NCBI GenBank assembly: GCA_040772685.1
Contig: JAXGXQ010000002.1
Span: 62,001-126,000, forward strand
DNA length: 64,000 nucleotides
DNA from: JAXGXQ01 sp040772685
Lineage (GTDB): Bacteria; Bacillota; Clostridia; Saccharofermentanales; UBA5734
Direction of reading: 5' to 3'
The notes under the pieces were generated by a model, which worked only from the letters and a program-made list of their open reading frames with translations, was not told the DNA's origin and did no database searches. Below, one piece after another: positions 34,040 through 43,046 of this stretch; positions within the stretch are counted from its first letter, which is position 1; each line of letters begins with the position of its first letter. The position numbers and the translations under genes were made by a program.

Positions 34040-35437
34040 ATGGCAACTAAAGTTATTATGCCCAAGCAGGGCTTGCAGATGACCGAAGGAACTATCACTC
34101 GCTGGCTGGTTTCTGAAGGCGGACAAGCCGAACAGGATCAGCCACTGTTTGAAATGGAAACAGATAAGCTTACTATCGAAATTATGGCTCCAGCCAGCGG
34201 CACGCTGCTCAAGGTGCTTTACGCAGAAGGCGAAACCATTCCCATTACTGAAACCATCGCGATTATTGGCGAACCCGGCGAAGACATCGCGCCCCTTCTG
34301 ACTGATTCTAAAGCAGCTACAGGTGCCAGCGAAACTGAAGCTGAAGCTGCAACTGAACCGGCAGCTGCCGACAGCACGGCCTTGCCTGCCGCAGCCGTGA
34401 CTGGTGCCGCTGCTGAAGCAGCCGCGCCGGCAGCAGGAGAAAAGGTGTACGTTACACCGCGCGCCCGCACCAAGGCTGAGGAAGCCGGAATCGATCCGAA
34501 CCGGATTGCAGGCAGCGGACCGGAGGGGCTGGTTATTGAACGTGATATTCTGGCTGCTGCGTCCCTGGCGCCAAAGGCTACACCTGTTGCCCGCCGTATC
34601 GCCGAGCTGAACCAAGTGGATCTGGCAGCTGTCGCAGGTGGCGGACCGGGCGGCAAAATCATGAAAGCCGATGTTCAGGCAGTTCTGTCCCACCCTGAAG
34701 CCCAACAGACAACTGTAGCTGCGGCTGCAGCAACTGGCGGCGACCGCGGCACACGCGCTGCGCGTGGGGAAAGGCTGATGCCGATGTCCGGCATGCGCAA
34801 GGTTATTGCCGAGCGGATGTTTACCAGCCTGCAGACAATGGCCCAGGCCAACCATCGCATGAAAGTTGACATGAGCGAAATTATCCGTTTCCGGGAAAAG
34901 CTCAAGGCCGCGGATATCAAAGTATCGTTTACGGACATTATTGTCCGCTGTGTCACCATGGCCCTCAAGGATTTCCCGATTGTCAACGCCTCACTGACTG
35001 AACAAGGTATCCTGTACAAGGATTATGTCAACATGGGTATAGCGGTCGCGGTTGAAAACGGCTTACTGGTACCGGTTATCAAGGATGCTGACCTGATGAA
35101 TCTGGCAGAAATCGCTGCGGCTTCAGCAGAGCTGATTGCAAAAGCCCAAAATGGTACGCTGGCGCCTGACGATTACACAGGCGGCACCTTTACGATTACC
35201 AATTTGGGTATGTTTGACATCGACGAATTCACCGCTATTGTCAACCCGCCTGAGAGCGCCATTCTGGCAATTGGCAAAATCAACCGGGTTCCTGTTGCGG
35301 TTGGCGAAGAAGTTGTCATCCGACCCGTCATGACGCTCAGCCTGAGCTACGATCACCGTACGATCGATGGCGCGCCGGCAGCCCGGTTCCTGCAGCGGGT
35401 GAAGCAAATTTTGCAAAACCCATACCTGCTGATTTAA
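34040..35437 (+). CDS. acoC: Dihydrolipoamide acyltransferase (E2) with two subunit-binding domains
   Basis: A 465 aa E2. The lipoyl domain carries Lys43 (METDKLTIEI). After an Ala-rich linker there are two tandem peripheral subunit-binding domains. The first (about 137-172) reads VTPRARTKAEEAGIDPNRIAG; the second (about 180-216) has TPVARRIAELNQVDL and GGGPGGKIMKADV. The catalytic domain follows from about 232, with DHRTIDGAPAARFL at the end. Most bacterial E2 proteins, including the one at 26326, have a single binding domain. The doubled domain could let E1 and E3 bind at once. It ends just before a rho-independent terminator. Confidence 0.94.
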   Translation: MATKVIMPKQGLQMTEGTITRWLVSEGGQAEQDQPLFEMETDKLTIEIMAPASGTLLKVLYAEGETIPITETIAIIGEPGEDIAPLLTDSKAATGASETEAEAATEPAAADSTALPAAAVTGAAAEAAAPAAGEKVYVTPRARTKAEEAGIDPNRIAGSGPEGLVIERDILAAASLAPKATPVARRIAELNQVDLAAVAGGGPGGKIMKADVQAVLSHPEAQQTTVAAAAATGGDRGTRAARGERLMPMSGMRKVIAERMFTSLQTMAQANHRMKVDMSEIIRFREKLKAADIKVSFTDIIVRCVTMALKDFPIVNASLTEQGILYKDYVNMGIAVAVENGLLVPVIKDADLMNLAEIAAASAELIAKAQNGTLAPDDYTGGTFTITNLGMFDIDEFTAIVNPPESAILAIGKINRVPVAVGEEVVIRPVMTLSLSYDHRTIDGAPAARFLQRVKQILQNPYLLI

Positions 35438-35445
35438 ATTCAACT

Positions 35446-35483
35446 CCTGCCTGACATAGCACATTCGACAGGCAGGGTTTTTT
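35446..35483 (+). terminator. Intrinsic terminator between acoC and the second E3 gene
   Basis: An 8-bp GC-rich stem (CCTGCCTG 35446-35453, CAGGCAGG 35469-35476) is followed by G and six T. It separates the E2 gene from the E3 gene in the same cluster, so E3 and the genes after it may be made at lower levels or from their own promoter. Confidence 0.85.
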
Positions 35484-35526
35484 CTGCAAACACAAGATTA
35501 TTTTACGTAACGGAAGGAAAGTGAAC

Positions 35527-36936
35527 ATGGAGCAGTTATTTGACCTGGCGATTCTCGGCGGTGGCCCCGGGGGCTATGTTGCCGCAATCCGCGCCGGCCA
35601 GCTGGGGTTGAAAACCGTTTTAATTGAAGCGGATCTGCTGGGCGGCACCTGCCTTAATCGTGGTTGTATCCCTACGAAATCGTTGTTGCATGCTGCGGAA
35701 GTTTACCAAAATGCAGTGCATAGCGAAACCTTCGGGATCAATACTGGAGAAGTAAGCTTTGATTACGCTCGCATTGCTGCCCGCAAGGATAAAGTGGTTG
35801 ATCAACTGCGCCGCGGTGTAAATCAGCTGGTCAAGTCCAACGGCGGCACAATTCTCCACGGCTACGGCACAATTATTGATGCCGGGACAATTTCAGTCAG
35901 CGGCAAAGATGCCGGTACTGTTAAGGCAAATAAGATTATCATCGCTACCGGGTCTAAACCGTTTATTCCGCCTGTCCCAGGTGCCGACGGCTCGCGTGTT
36001 CTGGACAGCAATAAACTGCTGGCCCTTACAGAGTGCCCTGCCAGCCTGACAATTATTGGCGGCGGTGTAATTGGTATGGAGTTTGCTTCGCTGTTTCAGC
36101 AGCTGAATGTGCCGGTGACTGTTCTGGAAATGATGCCGGAGATCCTGCCGGAAGTTGATATTGAAGTGGCCCGGATTTTACGCAAATCGCTTCAGCGTCA
36201 GGGCGCGGCAATTTTTACCAGCGCGAAAGTCACAGCTATCGAATCCGGTGAACATAACGCGACTTGCAGTTTTGAACTGGCGGGCGAAACCAAAACAGTC
36301 ACCAGTGAACTGGTTTTGATCGCCATTGGCCGCCGGCCGCAATCCGCAGATATCGGTTTGGAAAATATTGGCATAGAAACTGTAAAGGGAGCCATTCCGG
36401 TCAACGATCAGATGGAGACTACAGTGCCGGGAGTATACGCAGTCGGTGATGTCACCGGCAAAATTATGCTGGCGCATGTCGCTACGGAGCAGGGAACTGT
36501 GGCAGCTGAAAACGCCGCCGGCGGCAAGGCCAGGATGAAATACAACATAGTGCCGAACTGTATCTATACTTACCCGGAAATTGCCTGCATTGGCATTTCG
36601 GAAGAAAAGGCAAAAAGTCAAGGCATCGCAACCAAAGTCGGACGTTTTCCTGTGGCTGCCAATGGCAAGGCTATGCTGGCTAACGACACAGAAGGTGTCT
36701 GCAAACTGGTTAGCGATGCCGCCACCGGCGAGTTACTGGGCGCCCAGATAATCGGCCCCAAGGCAACCGAGCTGATTTCCGGGCTGGGAGTTTCAATGAC
36801 TCTGGAAACAACAATAGCTGAAATCGGCGCAACTATTCACCCGCATCCCACAGTAAGTGAAATGATCGCGGAAGCCGCGCTGGATACAGCCAATCGTGCT
36901 CTGCACTACTTTCGACGGCAGCATAAGCAGGAGTAA
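35527..36936 (+). CDS. Dihydrolipoyl dehydrogenase (E3) of the plus-strand cluster
   Basis: A 469 aa E3 flavoprotein. ATG 35527 is chosen over the in-frame GTG at 35521 because GGAAGG lies 9 bp upstream of the ATG but only 3 bp from the GTG. It shows FAD motif LGGGPGGYVAAIRAG, the redox disulfide GGTCLNRGCIPTKS, NAD motif IIGGGVIGMEFAS, and the C-terminal HPHPTVSEMI His-Glu pair. It serves the acoABC complex. A terminator lies between it and acoC, so it may be transcribed partly on its own. Confidence 0.95.
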   Translation: MEQLFDLAILGGGPGGYVAAIRAGQLGLKTVLIEADLLGGTCLNRGCIPTKSLLHAAEVYQNAVHSETFGINTGEVSFDYARIAARKDKVVDQLRRGVNQLVKSNGGTILHGYGTIIDAGTISVSGKDAGTVKANKIIIATGSKPFIPPVPGADGSRVLDSNKLLALTECPASLTIIGGGVIGMEFASLFQQLNVPVTVLEMMPEILPEVDIEVARILRKSLQRQGAAIFTSAKVTAIESGEHNATCSFELAGETKTVTSELVLIAIGRRPQSADIGLENIGIETVKGAIPVNDQMETTVPGVYAVGDVTGKIMLAHVATEQGTVAAENAAGGKARMKYNIVPNCIYTYPEIACIGISEEKAKSQGIATKVGRFPVAANGKAMLANDTEGVCKLVSDAATGELLGAQIIGPKATELISGLGVSMTLETTIAEIGATIHPHPTVSEMIAEAALDTANRALHYFRRQHKQE

Positions 36937-37014
36937 ACTTGCTACATCAGACTGGTATGCCTAAAATAATAAAGAAAAATAACAAATAAATAACTACAAA
37001 AGTGAGGGAAAAGT

Positions 37015-37755
37015 ATGGGAAATCTCGATGGAAAAATCGCAATCGTCACCGGTGCCGCCCAGGGTATTGGCAAGGCTTCGGCAGTTGCTTTCGCGCGTGA
37101 AGGCGCACGCGGTATTGTTATAGCCGATATGAATCTGCCCAAATCAGAAGCAGTCAGCAAAGAAATTACTTCAACTTACGGCTGTGAATGTATCGCTGTT
37201 AAATGCAACATTATTGATGAAGCTGACATCAAAAACCTGATTGATACAACACTGGAAAAATTCGGCACCATCGACATTCTGGTCAACAGCGCCGGCATCT
37301 GCCCGCTCGCGACGATTGAGGATGTTGGCTCTGACGAATGGGATGTTGTAATAGATATCGACCTCAAGGGTGCCTACCTGGTAACCCGCGCCGCATTCCT
37401 GGTTATGAAGGAAAAAGGCAGCGGGAAAATTGTTAACTTGTCCTCAATGGCCGGCCGTCAGGGCGGTATCACCTCTGGCGTGCACTATTCCACAGCCAAG
37501 GGCGGGATCATCACCATGACCAAACAATTTGCCAAAGCCGGTGCTGCATACAACATCAACGTCAACGGTGTTGCCCCCGGTCTGATCGCAACAGATATGA
37601 CGGCCACCTTTGGCTACAAGAATGAACAGGTTCCGTTAGGCCGCCTGGGCACAGCCGAGGATGTTGCCAATGCCATTGAGTTCCTGGTCTCAGAACGTTC
37701 CAGTTACATTACCGGCTGCACGATTGATGTCAACGGCGGTATGCTGATGACCTGA
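37015..37755 (+). CDS. Short-chain dehydrogenase/reductase of the plus-strand cluster
   Basis: A 246 aa classical SDR. It shows VTGAAQGIGKASA, NSAG, LSSMAG and the Tyr-Lys pair in HYSTAKGG. Same length as, but clearly different from, the SDR at 27782. By context it could interconvert acetoin, diacetyl or butanediol, or another hydroxy/oxo pair feeding the dehydrogenase complex. A 78-bp AT-rich leader precedes it, with GTGAGGGAAA as ribosome site. Confidence 0.88.
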   Translation: MGNLDGKIAIVTGAAQGIGKASAVAFAREGARGIVIADMNLPKSEAVSKEITSTYGCECIAVKCNIIDEADIKNLIDTTLEKFGTIDILVNSAGICPLATIEDVGSDEWDVVIDIDLKGAYLVTRAAFLVMKEKGSGKIVNLSSMAGRQGGITSGVHYSTAKGGIITMTKQFAKAGAAYNINVNGVAPGLIATDMTATFGYKNEQVPLGRLGTAEDVANAIEFLVSERSSYITGCTIDVNGGMLMT

Positions 37756-37786
37756 TCAACCCAGAATATTTGCGGAGGACCGGATA

Positions 37787-38374
37787 ATGCCAACTTCAAC
37801 AAAACAACAGGAATTCAGCCGTTTTACTGTTAATCAAGATGACACAGTCCTGTTAATTATCGACATTCAAGAACGCCTGGCGCCAGTTATTTACGAGCAG
37901 GAGCAGGTGATCGCGAATACTGTGGTTTTGGCGAAGACAGCAGCGGAGATGAACCTGCCTGTTATAGTGACTGAACAGTATCCACGCGGCCTTGGCTCTA
38001 CAGTTCCGGAGATTTCAACTGTGCTGGCGGAGAACCTGCCTGAAGCACAGAACTTTGCCAAAATGGAATTTTCCGCCTGTACTCCGGAAGTATGTGCTGC
38101 TTTGGCTGCTACCGGCCGCCGCAAGGTTATAATTACCGGCATGGAAACTCACGTTTGCGTCTTCCAAACCACCCGCCAGCTGCTGTCTTCAGGATATGAA
38201 GTATTCATAGCCCGCGATGCTGTTAGCTCACGCACCGCAGTTAACCGTGAAAACGGCTTGCAGTTGATGGCCGCCATGGGAGCTGTAATCAGCAACACCG
38301 AAACTTTGGTGTTTGATTTGTTGGAAGTTTCAGGCACACCGCTGTTCAAGAAGATTTCAAAATTAATCAAATGA
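37787..38374 (+). CDS. Isochorismatase-family hydrolase
   Basis: A 195 aa cysteine hydrolase of the isochorismatase/nicotinamidase superfamily. The catalytic triad is visible as Asp in LLIIDIQERLAP, Lys in AKMEFSAC and Cys in GMETHVCV. The cis-peptide region after the strand fits the family. Compact members like this hydrolyse amides such as nicotinamide, N-carbamoyl compounds or others; the substrate is unknown. It follows the SDR gene by 31 bp (ribosome site GGAGG) and may belong to the same catabolic cluster. Confidence 0.88.
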   Translation: MPTSTKQQEFSRFTVNQDDTVLLIIDIQERLAPVIYEQEQVIANTVVLAKTAAEMNLPVIVTEQYPRGLGSTVPEISTVLAENLPEAQNFAKMEFSACTPEVCAALAATGRRKVIITGMETHVCVFQTTRQLLSSGYEVFIARDAVSSRTAVNRENGLQLMAAMGAVISNTETLVFDLLEVSGTPLFKKISKLIK

Positions 38375-38494
38375 AACCGAAAATCGCTTGCAGTCGCTGA
38401 CTCCATCAATTAAGCTGGACATAACTAAATAAGCTGAACATGCCTCCAAGTGATGTTATTTGATTTTATTTATCATTTGAAAGGAGACTGTGAC

Positions 38495-38899
38495 ATGGCG
38501 AAATTAAACGTGATCGAAGGAATTGGCGAGGTTTTAGAACAGAAGCTGAATGACAGCGGCATCAGCTCGGTCGAGGCATTACTGGAAGCAGGAGCAACAC
38601 CTGCCGGCCGCAAAGCCCTGGCAGAAAAATCAGGTATCTCCGATAAGCTCGTGCTCAAGTTTGTCAACCATGCCGATCTGATGCGAATTAAAGGTATTGG
38701 CGGCGAATACTCTGAATTACTGGAAGCTGCTGGTGTTGACACCGTGCCTGAACTGGCCAACCGTAACCCGGCAAATCTTGTTGCTAAGATGAACGAAGTG
38801 AACGAAGCAAAAAAACTGGTCCGCAGGGTTCCTGTTGAAAGCCAGGTGACTGAGTGGGTCAAGCAGGCCAAGGAACTGCCGCGCAAACTAACCTATTAA
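38495..38899 (+). CDS. DUF4332-like helix-hairpin-helix protein
   Basis: A 134 aa protein starting at ATG 38495 (AAAGGAG upstream); the longer open frame to 38450 lacks a ribosome site. Two helix-hairpin-helix-like repeats are seen: NVIEGIGEVLEQKL near residue 4 and MRIKGIGGEYSELLEAAG near residue 62, each followed by a VEALLEAGA- or VPELANRN-type helix. This is the DUF4332 pattern, probably a nucleic-acid or protein-binding fold of unknown role. It is monocistronic, with an intrinsic terminator downstream at 38989. Confidence 0.85.
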   Translation: MAKLNVIEGIGEVLEQKLNDSGISSVEALLEAGATPAGRKALAEKSGISDKLVLKFVNHADLMRIKGIGGEYSELLEAAGVDTVPELANRNPANLVAKMNEVNEAKKLVRRVPVESQVTEWVKQAKELPRKLTY

Positions 38900-38988
38900 T
38901 GAATCAAATATTTAGCAGGCTATTCGAATTTAGCCAAACTGATACTATAAGGGAACCAGTCGAATTACTGTAAATTAATAGCCCGGTC

Positions 38989-39030
38989 AATGCCGTTTGT
39001 AAATTCTCTTTTTACAAACGGCATTTTTTA
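38989..39030 (+). terminator. Strong intrinsic terminator after the DUF4332 gene
   Basis: A perfect 15-bp stem (AATGCCGTTTGTAAA 38989-39003, TTTACAAACGGCATT 39011-39025) with a 7-base loop, followed by more T. It isolates the DUF4332 gene from the cotH unit. Confidence 0.9.
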
Positions 39031-39108
39031 TGGAATAATGGCACTACTGTATGGCTCTTTTTATCAGCTGGTACAGACTTTACTTCCCCTTGATCCCTTA
39101 ACTTTAAC

Positions 39109-39136
39109 AGCATTTGTAAAGAAATTTACAAATGCT
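39109..39136 (+). promoter_or_regulatory. Perfect 12-bp hairpin just upstream of the CotH ribosome site
   Basis: AGCATTTGTAAA-GAAA-TTTACAAATGCT (39109-39120, 39125-39136) is a perfect stem with a GAAA tetraloop. It ends about 5 bp before the GGAG ribosome site and 16 bp before the chosen start at 39153. It shares the core TTTGTAAA/TTTACAAA with the terminator 80 bp upstream. No T-run follows, so it is more likely a leader structure or operator than a terminator. Confidence 0.6.
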
Positions 39137-39152
39137 CAGTTGGAGCTCTGAA

Positions 39153-42100
39153 ATGCGCAAATCGACTGGTAGTCGTCTGATAGCAATACTGCTCTGTTGT
39201 TCTGTGTTGCTTTTGGCCGGCTGTGATTATATTAAGACTAACTGGCAGACCCCTATGGGCCCGTCATTACCGACAACGGAAGAAAACGGCACTGACAGCA
39301 CAAAAGAGCCTGTTCCTTCCCAGTTGCTGATTACCGAAGTAATGAGCAATAACTCCGGCTCTTTGATTCTGGGCGAAAACTTCACTCCGGATTGGATTGA
39401 AATTTATAATTCCGGTTCAACGCCAGTCAGCCTGACAGGCTATATGCTTTCCGACAGTGCCCGCAATCCAGATAAATTTGTATTTAATACAGGTACACTT
39501 GCCGCCGGTGCTTATCTTTTGGTTTATGCCGACGGGAATGTCAGCGATATCGGCAGTGAGCCGCTTGTTGCCGCCGCTGCAGCGCTGGGCAGGGAAGTCG
39601 CACCATTTGGGATCGACAGATCTGGCGAGGAACTGTTGCTCACCGGACCGGACGGTAATGTAGCCGACCAGTGGAACGTGCCTGAAATGCCCGCTGATAT
39701 CTCTTATGGCCGTAATGGCCCCAACCCTGACCCAAACAGCCCTAAAGTATTTTTTGCCAACCCGACACCGGGAACCCCAAACAGCACTGACGGCAAAGAA
39801 AAAGCGGAAGAAGCCATTGAACCGGCTGTTACGACTTTGCTGATTAACGAATATTGCAGTTCGAACTCAACATTTTATGACGAACGCGGCGATTATCCTG
39901 ATTGGGTTGAGCTATACAATGCCGGAAGGGAAACTGTTGATTTAACAGGCTACATGTTTTCTGACAACCTTTCCCGGATCGATAAATGGACATTCCCCGA
40001 AACTAAAATTGAACCGAAAGCCTATTTGTTATTAATGCTTGTGGGTACCGATCCACTCCGGCCTGCGCCTGCACCCGTTCCACAGACAGGCGGCGAAGGC
40101 GAAAGGGTTGAACGGCGATATGTCGATTTTAAATTGGGGCCGGAGGACGAACAGCTTTTGCTTAGCGATACGCGCGGCCGCCCTGTAGCTGTCGCGAGCG
40201 TTGAAGACTTGCCGTCTAACGTTTCCCATGGGCGTCTGCCGGATAATCCGGAAACCTGGGCTTACTTCCCCCGCCCAACCCCGGGCGAAGCCAATACAAC
40301 CGCCAGCTTTTTCAGCCTGGAAGCTGCCTATTCTCTTGAAGCTAAAACTGTCCTGATTAATGAAGTTTTCGCACAGGATGTTCTAAACCCGGCAACACCG
40401 GCAAAGGACTGGATTGAACTCTATAATAATACGGATAAACCGCTGGATCTCAACGGCTACGGCCTCAGCGACGATCCGAAGCAGCCTTTCCTGCAAGTGC
40501 TTAATGAGCAGGTTATCAATCCGAAATCAACGCTCGTGATTGAGCCGGATAAATTCGGCATCTCCCCTGATGGCGAAACAATTGTCCTGACCAATCCCGA
40601 CGGTTTTGTCGAGGATGCTTTCTCCACGGGGTATCTGAGACCGGGAAACAGCAGCGGCCGCCAATTAACGACGGGAAATGCCGCCGGCGGACTAGACCGG
40701 TTTTTTTATGTAACCCCCACCCGCGGCAAACTCAACAACACAAATGCATATCTAACCTATTCAGAAATTCCCCGGATTATTGCCATCAAAGCTGCTGACT
40801 CCGTTGTGGTCGACAACTTGTATATTGATCAGGCGGTCAAAGTGTCATTGACTGTCTCAACGCCTGATACCATCATCTATTACACACTGGACGGAAGTGA
40901 ACCGACAACTGCTTCCAGCCGATATGAGGACCCGCTTACAGTCGATAAATCGCTGGTGGTCAAGGCTATTGCACAGCAAAAGGATAATTTACTCAGCGAT
41001 ACAGCTGTGCGTACATTTCTAAAAGAAAAACCCCATACATTGCCGGTGGTAAGTGTCAGCGGCAACCCTGCAGCAATTCTGGGCAACAACGGGATACTGA
41101 TAAACTCTGAAAATTACAGCGAAGTACCGGCGAATTTTTCTTTTTACGAAGCCGACGGCGTACTGGGCATCAGCGCCAACGCCGGTCTGGAACTGCAGGG
41201 GCAGTACAGTAGGAAGGAAGCCCAGAAATCACTTGAAGTTAAATTCCGAGGCGGCTATGAACGCAGCGACGTGACATATCCGTTTTTCCCTGACTATGAC
41301 GTGAATACTTTCCGGCGGCTTGTGCTGCGCACCTCCGGCCAGGACTGGCAATACACCAAGGTGCGGGATGCCTTTATGACCCGGGTTGTTCAGGAACATG
41401 TCGAAGTTGACATGATGGCTGTGCGCAACTGCGTGCTCTATGTCAACGGCAAATATCATGGCCTATATGAAGTGCGCGAAAAAATCGACAAGTTCTATAT
41501 TGAATCACATTATGGCGTTGATCCAGATGAACTGGATTTAATTAAGGGTACTGGCATTGTTATGGCCGGCGACACCAAGGATTATCGGGATCTGCTGGCA
41601 TATGTCCGGGCAAATGATATGCGCAATCAAGCTGCCTACCAGAAAGTAATGAACTGGATTGACGCCGAAAGCCTGATGGATTTTGTCATTGTCGAAGCCT
41701 TCTTCAGCAATGCCGACTCGGGCAATAAAAAGTTCTGGCGCCAGCGGTCTGAAGATGGTAAATGGCGTTGGAGTGTTTTCGACCTGGATTGGGCTCTGTT
41801 TCCGACCAGTTTCAAAAATAACCGCCTAAAGGGTGATTTGCTTGACCCAGCCGGGCATGGTACTGGTAACTTCTTCCACACAGTAATCCAAGTCAAACTG
41901 ATGCAGAATCCGGATTTTGAGGAAAGGTTTATTAATCGGTACGCCAATTTCCTCAACACAATTTTTACAACCGAAAATTTGCTCAAGATTCTGGACGAAA
42001 ACATCGCAATTGTAGAACCGGAAATGGAACGCCAAATCGCCCGCTGGGGCAAACCTGTCAGCATGGCTGGCTGGCGGAATAACGTCGCGACTCTGCGCAG

Positions 42101-42203
42101 GGTAATATCTGAAATCCGTAAAGTTCAGATTAATTACCTGCAGAATGACTTCAACATCAGCCAGGCCCGCATGAAGCAGCTGTTTCCGCAGGACTTCCCA
42201 TGA
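39153..42203 (+). CDS. Lipoprotein with three lamin-tail domains and a CotH kinase domain
   Basis: A 1016 aa secreted lipoprotein. ATG 39153 follows GGAG by 8 bp; the ATG at 39132 lies inside a hairpin. The signal peptide ends in a lipobox (LLLAGC). Three lamin-tail-like (LTD) beta domains occupy about residues 50-190, 225-370 and 385-530; each starts LLITEVMSNN, LLINEYCSSN or VLINEVFAQD and has a DWIELYN or DWVELYN core. A chitobiase-like segment (YYTLDGSEPT, near 580) comes next, then a CotH-type atypical kinase domain (about 640-1010) with GLYEVREKIDKFYIE, NADSGNKKFWRQ and FDLDWALF. CotH proteins phosphorylate spore-coat or exported proteins. It overlaps the VTC gene by 4 bp. Confidence 0.92.
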   Translation: MRKSTGSRLIAILLCCSVLLLAGCDYIKTNWQTPMGPSLPTTEENGTDSTKEPVPSQLLITEVMSNNSGSLILGENFTPDWIEIYNSGSTPVSLTGYMLSDSARNPDKFVFNTGTLAAGAYLLVYADGNVSDIGSEPLVAAAAALGREVAPFGIDRSGEELLLTGPDGNVADQWNVPEMPADISYGRNGPNPDPNSPKVFFANPTPGTPNSTDGKEKAEEAIEPAVTTLLINEYCSSNSTFYDERGDYPDWVELYNAGRETVDLTGYMFSDNLSRIDKWTFPETKIEPKAYLLLMLVGTDPLRPAPAPVPQTGGEGERVERRYVDFKLGPEDEQLLLSDTRGRPVAVASVEDLPSNVSHGRLPDNPETWAYFPRPTPGEANTTASFFSLEAAYSLEAKTVLINEVFAQDVLNPATPAKDWIELYNNTDKPLDLNGYGLSDDPKQPFLQVLNEQVINPKSTLVIEPDKFGISPDGETIVLTNPDGFVEDAFSTGYLRPGNSSGRQLTTGNAAGGLDRFFYVTPTRGKLNNTNAYLTYSEIPRIIAIKAADSVVVDNLYIDQAVKVSLTVSTPDTIIYYTLDGSEPTTASSRYEDPLTVDKSLVVKAIAQQKDNLLSDTAVRTFLKEKPHTLPVVSVSGNPAAILGNNGILINSENYSEVPANFSFYEADGVLGISANAGLELQGQYSRKEAQKSLEVKFRGGYERSDVTYPFFPDYDVNTFRRLVLRTSGQDWQYTKVRDAFMTRVVQEHVEVDMMAVRNCVLYVNGKYHGLYEVREKIDKFYIESHYGVDPDELDLIKGTGIVMAGDTKDYRDLLAYVRANDMRNQAAYQKVMNWIDAESLMDFVIVEAFFSNADSGNKKFWRQRSEDGKWRWSVFDLDWALFPTSFKNNRLKGDLLDPAGHGTGNFFHTVIQVKLMQNPDFEERFINRYANFLNTIFTTENLLKILDENIAIVEPEMERQIARWGKPVSMAGWRNNVATLRRVISEIRKVQINYLQNDFNISQARMKQLFPQDFP

Positions 42204-43018
42204 TCGGGCGGCGCGATATCCAGGCAGTGCCCTGCCATGAAGTCTGGCGGCACGAAGATAAGTTCCTGATCGACGAGGTGAACTTTTTTCAGCTTTATTG
42301 GAAGCTGCGCCCGTTTATGGAAATAGACGCCAACGCAGTTGTTCCGAGTGACAGCATGCTGCCGCCGGAAAACCAGTTTCCGGGCTACCAGGTGCGCAGC
42401 CTCTACTTTGATACACCTGAACGCCATGCCTTATTTGAAAAACTGGCTGGCTTCGACCGACGTGCCAAATACCGGATCCGGATTTATAACGGCACAGATA
42501 CTGTCATAACTCTGGAAAAGAAAATTAAGCGCAATTCGTATTGCCGCAAGGAAAAAACCAGCCTTACCCGGCCCCAGATGGAAGCCCTGATTGCTGGCGA
42601 TTACGACTGGCTGCCGCAAATCGGGCCGCTTGGCGAAGAATTGTATGTCGAAATGCGTACTCGCCTCATGCAACCACTGGTGCTGGTGGATTATCACCGC
42701 ATCCCGCTGATCTGGCCGGTTGATGAAATCCGCATTACCTTTGACCGCCATCTTTCAAGCGGTTTATTCCGGACAGATATTTTCGAAGATACTGCTTCCG
42801 TGCATCCGGTTCTGGCACCCGGCCAGGTAATTCTTGAAGTCAAGTACAACCATTTTCTGCCTGATTTTCTGCGCTGCCTGTTGTCCGGACCGCGCAATGC
42901 GAGCCTGGCAGTCAGTAAATACGCGATGTGCAGCCGCGACATAACAATGTCTGCCTGGGGAGATCCGCAGGACGTTTGGGAACAGGACTGGACCTACCCC
43001 GTCAAAGGTAATAAATAA
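42200..43018 (+). CDS. VTC-domain protein (polyphosphate polymerase-like)
   Basis: A 272 aa protein of the VTC family, whose yeast member is the catalytic core that makes polyphosphate from ATP. The tunnel-lining charged strands are visible: HEDKFLIDE, FDRRAKYRIRIYN, LEKKIKRNSYCRKEKT, DEIRITFDRHL and ILEVKYNHFLPDF. It has no membrane segment, so it acts in the cytoplasm, probably at the membrane with the DUF4956 protein encoded 28 bp downstream. ATGA overlap with the CotH gene indicates coupled translation. Bacterial members are largely uncharacterised, so polyphosphate synthesis is an inference from the family. Confidence 0.9.
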   Translation: MIGRRDIQAVPCHEVWRHEDKFLIDEVNFFQLYWKLRPFMEIDANAVVPSDSMLPPENQFPGYQVRSLYFDTPERHALFEKLAGFDRRAKYRIRIYNGTDTVITLEKKIKRNSYCRKEKTSLTRPQMEALIAGDYDWLPQIGPLGEELYVEMRTRLMQPLVLVDYHRIPLIWPVDEIRITFDRHLSSGLFRTDIFEDTASVHPVLAPGQVILEVKYNHFLPDFLRCLLSGPRNASLAVSKYAMCSRDITMSAWGDPQDVWEQDWTYPVKGNK

Positions 43019-43046
43019 CACAACCAAGTGAAAGGAAAAACGGAAA

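Noticed and set aside
33881..34855. Minus-strand open frame of 324 codons over acoB/acoC
   Set aside because: Its composition is biased (Cys, Ser, Arg, Gly) as expected for a reverse reading of an Ala-rich gene, and no domain is visible.
39153..42203. Spore coat role for the CotH protein
   Set aside because: No sporulation gene lies nearby, and CotH domains joined to lamin-tail domains with VTC and DUF4956 neighbours occur outside spore formers.
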